From: Ulota crispa
Taxonomy: Eukaryota; Streptophyta; Bryopsida; Orthotrichales; Orthotrichaceae
DNA: 64,000 nt
Direction: 5' to 3'
NCBI GenBank assembly: GCA_963920765.1
Contig: OY987244.1
Location: 4,094,501-4,158,500 of the forward strand
Numbering within the stretch: the first letter of the stretch is position 1; the number at the start of each line of letters is the position of its first letter. The translations under genes and the position numbers were made by a program. Below the pieces are notes generated by a model that was not told the DNA's origin, did not search any database, and saw nothing but the letters and a program-made list of their open reading frames with translations. Positions 59,025 to 64,000 of the stretch are shown piece by piece.

Positions 59025-62000
59025 ATGGCGTCCTCTTCAGTGCTGTACGCCTTGTGCATCGTCCTCTGCATTTGCAGTTTCCAAACTGTGGTTCAAGGTA
59101 AGCTTTTCAATCCATCAATCAGTCCACGTGTGCATCTGGTCTCAGTCGATTTGCTTTCCCCAGCAAACCTCGGCAGTAAGGTAGTGTGCTCTAAGCCTCT
59201 AAATGATTCACCTGCTCAAATGTCCCGAGTTTGTACATGTTGTTCTTCATAGGCTTGAGAAGGTGAACCATTTTAGAGATCTATGGCCATTCCACTTCAA
59301 AATTTCACAACTAATTCCAGAAATCTCCAAAAAATATGAAATAACTTAGGTTAGATGTCAGTTCTCTTATCTTCAAGGAAAATTTACTGAAAAATCTTTC
59401 AAGAAGTTACTTCTCCCTAAAATTCAGTTTCAACCATTAGATGGTCCATTTATGAGCACACTACCTTATCCTCTCTCTTCCTCTTGAACAACAAGCACAT
59501 TAATTTTGCTATTAATACAATAGTTGCCAGTTATCGTATTGTCAAGCATAATCATGCAAATATAGGTATAGGCCAAAGTCACGGATACAATCCACAGTGC
59601 TTTCTCACGCATTTCACTTGTGGAGTCCCAGTCGAAGTAGACCTCTCACGTCTAGATCACCGTCCGTCTGTCTAGATTACCAACTTCATATAGCAAAGCT
59701 TAGGGTTATTCATAGGAGTCTCAGTTTTCCCATGATCTGTCTTACATCACCAGCTGCTTCAAAGGCAAAGTCAGGTGTTGAGAGAATCACAACATTTTTG
59801 TTTTCAAATTTATAATTTCCTTTTCAGGATGTGAATTATCTGTGTATTAACAGGGGAAAACCATGGAAGAAATAGACAGACATGTTTAACAACTCTTAAG
59901 GAAAAATGTGAAGAATTCTTGAAACTGACGATCAAAGGAAAATTATTATCAAAAGTTTGCTGTGTATCGTAACTAGTAAGATGTGAGAACGCCATATTCG
60001 TTAAATTGGGAAAATGCAGTTCCCAAATTGAACATCACCTTAAACCCAAAAAGTTACCTTAAACTAGATTCAAAGGTGTTAGATTTAGTTCGAGCCACTA
60101 AGATTTTTTCCCTTGCAAATTTCTCCTCTTAGGTGAGGATACGTGTACCAAAAAAACCATCACTTAAACTTAAAGTTGGGTTTAAGGTGATCACCTTAAA
60201 CTTTCAAAAGTCCCAAATTTGAACATTTTTCCCAAATTAACAAATATGGTGTTTGAGACTTGGAGGTCAAGGTTTGAGTTGTCTGTACATGACTAAACAT
60301 GAACTTTTTTATTGCTATCATGGTTGTCACATTGGGTTGCTTAACCCCTAAATGCCTGAGGCATTGGATTCTAGTGTAAAAATCACCAGAATGTGGTGCG
60401 CAGGTATTTAGGGGTTAAACTTGCCCACTCGTATGCCCCAAGTGCTTAATTGAGGTCATGATTAATCTGATGAAGTCAACTCATACTTGACTTTTAAAAA
60501 TGATACAAAATGATAAAAAAAAACTTAGTTCATACATGCTAGTGACATGCATTGTTGCCAACATGAAGTCAATATGTGGATTCAAAGCCATATCATGTAA
60601 TAAAAATGAAAAATAAGAATAATTTGAATCTTTCATTTTTAGGTCAAAAACCTTACAAATGCCCCAAATACACAAGAAGACAAACACATCCGTCTGTTTG
60701 TCTATGTTGTCTTTTTTGTGTTTGTCTGCTTGTATTGTTTGTCTGCTTGTATTGTTTGTTTGATAGCCAAAGCAGTAACAACCATGATTGGTGTTGGAGC
60801 AAATAGAGACAAATACCCCAAGAAACACAAGAGGGTAGATATGTCCGTCTAGCCGTGCTGTCTTTTTTGTGCATCTGCTTGTGCTCTCTATCTTTTGGTC
60901 CGATAGCCAAAACTTGCCTGAAGTAACAACCATGGACCCCAAGGTGGCAACTCACAGTACAAAGACAGGGGCTTTGTTAACCCTTCTAATGTACAAGAAG
61001 GGAACATTCAAGCTATTTTAATAAGTAGGTTATAGGAGCGTAGTAAGAAAAAAGATATTGAGATGATTCGAATGGTATTATTTTTATATTAATCATAAAA
61101 GTTCTAGGTTCTCAAAAGTCATTTTAAGAACTAATAATACAAAGAATTTCTCAAATAGGGGGCATCCATCAAACCCTCGAGCTCATTTTTGAAATTATTA
61201 AAAATTATTATTTCTTAAATACTCTTCGATCTAAAAAAAATTCTAATAATCCTAGTGTTAAAACTTCATTATTACTTATAAAAGTTTTATTATAAGCTCC
61301 TTTGAGGTTATAATGATTTCTTAAATTTGAAGTATACAGCTCTTTTTACCCTTCTTAAAACTATCATTTGCACATTAAGGTAGGATTGAACACCCATAAG
61401 CATTAGTGTCCCCATAATTGTCATCTCTAAAATCTTGAAAAATCTAGAAGTAAATAGATGCAATTGCAAGGATATGTAACACGTGAATATGAAACCTTAG
61501 TGTTGGTTATGGGTACAATGGCAGTTTGCTCTTTCAAAATTCACAACTTACTCTCACAATATCCAAATAATACATTCGAAAGTGCAAACTCATTATTTTT
61601 CTATTGCTAACAAGATCCTATAATTTGCTTGATGTTTCTTAATAGTCATCATGTTCAACACCCTTAAACTAATGCTTATGGGTGTTCATACATTAAGGTA
61701 GAAATAGCATAAATGGTTACTCTTGGATAATGACAAAGTAGAGTGTTCTTAAACCAACAAGTGCCGGCTTTGAAAGAGATTTCAGAAATATGCTCTTTCC
61801 TCGCATTTGATTGGTTCAAATTTATTTTGGAACAAGGTTCTAGAGGTAGTTGTTTAAAGTGCACTTATAAAACCAAAATTGGTCCAAACCCTAAATCCAC
61901 ATTTATATTGCATAAAATATTCATTTTTGAGTTTTTTTTTTCACTCTTCCTTATCCTTGTTTCTCCACAGATTGAGCTTAATTTCTCAAGAAATTCCCCA

Positions 62001-62566
62001 TATCTTCAGGCTAAAGTGCCTTATTTTAACCATTTATGGTATTTCTACCTTATACGGGAGTTGCCACCCCAGGTTATGGATTTGGTGTTGCAGCATTGAA
62101 GAGAGAGAAGCTCATGCTGACTGTATACACACACGAGTTCCGAGGCGGTCCAAATGCTACACTCCTGCCAGCTGCAGGAACAGGGCAAGGCAACTTTTCT
62201 GCCTTGGGATGGGGTAGCTTCATCGTCTTCGACAACTTTATGAAAGCAGGAGCATCCCCGGACAGCAAACTTCTGGGGAGAATCACAGGCAGCGGTGCTG
62301 TCACCACCATCGGCGGAGTTGCCACGGGTGGAGTGCAATTGTTGAGCAAGTTTTGGTTCTCTCCGGAGTCCAGGTACAAGGGCTCCAGCATCACGGTGTT
62401 AGGCACCTTTTCTTACCCTCTGCCTCCGTGGGAACTGACAATTGTCGGTAGCACCGGATACTTCCGAGGGTACTCCGGTTACGGCTTGGCTTCGCCTGAG
62501 TTGTCCACCACACTACCTCCCTTGTTCGTCTACCAGTGGAAGTTTTACCTGTTCAAACAATTTTAG
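59025..62566 (+). CDS. Dirigent-like secreted protein, right copy
   Basis: Exon 1 is 59025-59097 and exon 2 is 62094-62566, with a 2996-bp GT-AG intron in the same phase as the left copy; 181 residues. Exon 1 encodes a signal peptide (MASSSVLYALCIVLC, SFQTVVQ). Exon 2 has the dirigent core: GNFSALGWGSFIVFDNFMKA, SPDSKLLGRITGSG, KFWFSPESRYKGSSITV, ELTIVGSTGYFRGYSGYG. The start is supported by the identical signal peptide and leader of the paralogue. The role is expected to be in the apoplast, steering coupling of phenolic radicals, by family knowledge only. The intron has gained five elements (59179, 59988, 60345, 61378, 61696), the last ending only 43 bp before exon 2. The 3' UTR carries an eight-unit repeat. 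The frame is intact. Confidence 0.9.
59179..59466. mobile_element. Family F MITE in dirigent intron, TA duplication proven by empty paralogous site
   Basis: GGCAG-TA then AGGTAGTGTGCTC, mirrored by GAGCACACTACCT then TA-TCCTCTC. The left paralogue reads GCAGTATCCTCTC (25271-25284 on the complement) with no element, so the element is exactly 288 bp plus one duplicated TA. Confidence 0.93.
59988..60253. mobile_element. Family A MITE with TGAG duplication
   Basis: Ends AACGCCATATTCGTTAAATT and mirrored AAATTAACAAATATGGTGTT are flanked by TGAG at 59984-59987 and 60254-60257. It lies in the right dirigent intron. Confidence 0.88.
60345..60414. mobile_element. 70-bp minimal TTAA element
   Basis: TTAA at 60341-60344 and 60415-60418 flanks CCCCTAAATGCCTGAGGC and GCGCAGGTATTTAGGGG. 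This is the shortest member of the class here and keeps only terminal sequence. Confidence 0.75.
60655..60935 (+). repeat. Imperfect direct repeat in dirigent intron
   Basis: CACATCCGTCTGTTTGTCTA, TGTTGTCTTTTTTGTG and GATAGCCAAAGCAGTAACAA near 60688-60785 recur as ATGTCCGTCTAGCC, TGCTGTCTTTTTTGTG and GATAGCCAAAACTTGCC near 60840-60925. The minus frames at 60481-60955 follow from this repeat. Confidence 0.6.
61378..61693. mobile_element. Family B MITE abutting a family D MITE
   Basis: TA then AGGTAGGATTGAACACCCAT; right end TTATGGGTGTTCATACAT then TA. The right-hand TA is shared with the next element, so one inserted into the duplication of the other. Confidence 0.8.
61696..62050. mobile_element. 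Family D MITE next to dirigent exon 2
   Basis: TA then AGGTAGAAATAGCATAAATG, mirrored by CATTTATGGTATTTCTACCT then TA at 62051-62052. It is the reverse-orientation partner of 6322-6697 and may affect branch-point and splicing context. Confidence 0.85.
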
Positions 62567-62586
62567 TGCAAAATTGTACCAAAATT

Positions 62587-62839
62587 GACGAGCAAAGGTC
62601 TTAGCTTTTGTCTAGAAACAAGCAAAGGTCTTGGCTTTTGTCTAGAAACAAGCAAAGGTCTTGGCATTTGTCTAGAAACAAGCAAAGGTCTTGGCATTTT
62701 ATCTAGAAACAAGCAAAGGTCTTGGCTTTTTATCTAGAAACAGGCAAAGGTCTTGGCTTTTTGTCTAGAAACAAGCAAAGGTCTTGGCTTTTTGTCTAGA
62801 AACAAGCAAAGGTCTTGGCTTTTTGTCTAGAAACAAGCA
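62587..62839 (+). repeat. Eight-unit ~31-bp repeat in dirigent 3' UTR
   Basis: AGCAAAGGTCTTGGCTTTTT followed by GTCTAGAAACA is repeated eight times starting about 20 bases after the stop. The left paralogue has no array between its stop and the shared CATCTCCGAAGCCGGGATTG segment, so it expanded in this copy only. Confidence 0.92.
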
Positions 62840-63348
62840 GGGGATTCCTGGCGACATCTCCGAAGCCGGGATTGGAATGAACTAGTTTTCCTGGACAGGT
62901 TGAACTTGAGTCGGCGCATATGCCAATTTCTTTGGGTTTCCATTCTTTTCATTTTTTGATTTGTGTTCTCATGTTGAGCTTCAATGTTTGTGGACCTGCT
63001 CTGACTTGGCTTTGTTTTTTTAGAAACAGCCGCTGTCATGTAGAAACAAGCATGAGCTTTTCTTTCAATCGGTTTTATTGCCGATCGAAGCTGGGGCACT
63101 GCAATAAATCAGTTTTTGCCGGTTGAGTGGCGCAAATAGTACCACCAAGTTTGAATTCCATTCGTTTCCTTAATATTCTCGTGTTCTGAAGTTTAGTCTC
63201 TTTGCTGTTTTGCATCTTTTTGCTGGTTTTGCATCGTACCTGATGAGGTTGCTATAGAGATTAGAATACCTTCATCATTCTGCTCTTGATTCTTGTTGAG
63301 AGTAATTTCTTAGAGCAACTTTGTACACTTCCCCTGTAAAAGAACTCA

Positions 63349-63614
63349 AACACCATATTAGGTACATTGGGAAAAACGGAGGTACCATTTTGTACTCCGT
63401 TTTGATCTTACATACAATAAATGTAAACATAGTTATAGCTTGAAGTTGAAATTTATTTGAAGTTCTTGTAGGCAATCATTGAGACTTCAATATTGTACAC
63501 GAAATTGCATGTTTTTTCTTTGGTAATATACTAATATGCTGAATTTTACATAATGACAGAAATAGTGAAAGTCTCAGAATGTACTCTTTTTCCCACTTTA
63601 CCTAATATGGTGTT
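63349..63614. mobile_element. Family A MITE with CTCA duplication and paralogous empty site
   Basis: Ends AACACCATATTAGGTACATT and mirrored CACTTTACCTAATATGGTGTT-type text are flanked by CTCA at 63345-63348 and 63615-63618. The left arm near 22385-22400 reads straight through (TAAAAGAACTGATTTTTTTC on the complement). Confidence 0.9.
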
Positions 63615-64000
63615 CTCAGTTTTTTTCTCACATGATTGTAGTTTGCCAGTTGCTCATGTGTCTCGCGGTGTGAAGTGATTTTCAAGATCTCACGAGAGTG
63701 AAGGTTTTCGAGTGGAATTTTGAGGATTGCAAAGAATGACATCATGCAACCTTTGGGTTTTTTGCAAGTATTTAAGATGTAGATTTTAGAGTCTCTTATT
63801 GGAATAATGGTAATTTGATTGTACCGAAATGGTGAGAGAAGAACCGAAGAAGTACAGCATAGCATTTTAGGTAGCTGGGAAATCGACCTAAAAGTGAAAA
63901 CATCACAAACAGATGCACAGTTTAATTATTTGCTAATCCGTACTTAGTTTGGTTAGTACAAACATAATTAAGGGCTGTATATAATGAAACGCAATAGATG

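Larger units (their letters stand above)
50530..63780. repeat. Right arm of large eroded inverted duplication
   Basis: Reverse-complement partner of 22.23-34.45 kb; block order is collinear and inverted. Extra sequence here relative to the left arm includes elements at 51101, 51832, 53236, 54293, 56518, 57544, 59179, 59988, 61378, 61696 and 63349. Confidence 0.85.

Noticed and set aside
60481..60955. Two minus frames of 100 and 153 residues
   Set aside because: They cover a direct repeat in the dirigent intron and show low-complexity Thr/Gln/Lys runs.

Overview
The window looks like nuclear DNA of a land plant, most likely a non-seed plant such as a bryophyte, though I cannot name the species. 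The evidence is spliced genes with T-rich introns and GT-AG borders, plant-type dirigent genes, a kinase-like family with a DWG motif that I associate with mosses and liverworts, AT-rich intergenic DNA and very low gene density. I see no rRNA, tRNA, CRISPR array or intact autonomous transposon. The intergenic DNA is dominated by short non-autonomous inverted-repeat elements (MITEs), nested in several layers.

Layout. 1-3.4 kb (+): the 3' part of a gene for a protein with lytic-transglycosylase-like (SLT) repeats. 3.4-6.8 kb: intergenic, one MITE. 6.8-13.5 kb (+): a multi-spanning membrane protein resembling the membrane N-terminal half of ZnT5/MTP12-type zinc transporters, with tandem repeats in its first two introns and probable introns in its 3' UTR. 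13.5-20 kb: AT-rich, with four TTAA-bounded elements. 20.1-21.7 kb (-): a kinase-like pseudogene that keeps a promoter. 22.2-34.5 kb and 50.5-63.8 kb: the two arms of a large, eroded inverted duplication. Each arm carries one intact two-exon dirigent gene, and the genes are transcribed away from each other. 34.5-50.5 kb: spacer with more elements, a perfect 15-bp minisatellite, a decayed multi-exon gene and a GC-richer island that may be a gene relic.

The most informative feature is that the duplicated arms act as natural controls. Where one arm has an element and the other does not, the empty site gives the exact ends and target-site duplication. This supports at least five classes: TTAA-bounded elements (piggyBac-like or Sola3-like), elements with 4-bp variable duplications, TA-flanked elements ending in AGGTAG, hAT-like elements with 8-bp duplications, and TWA-flanked PIF/Harbinger-like elements. 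In one place two different TTAA elements sit in the two TTAA sites of a single 4-bp-duplication element.

The genes do not form an obvious pathway. The dirigent pair is a recent paralogous pair of secreted proteins. The SLT-like and zinc-transporter-like genes are ordinary single-copy-type loci at the left edge.
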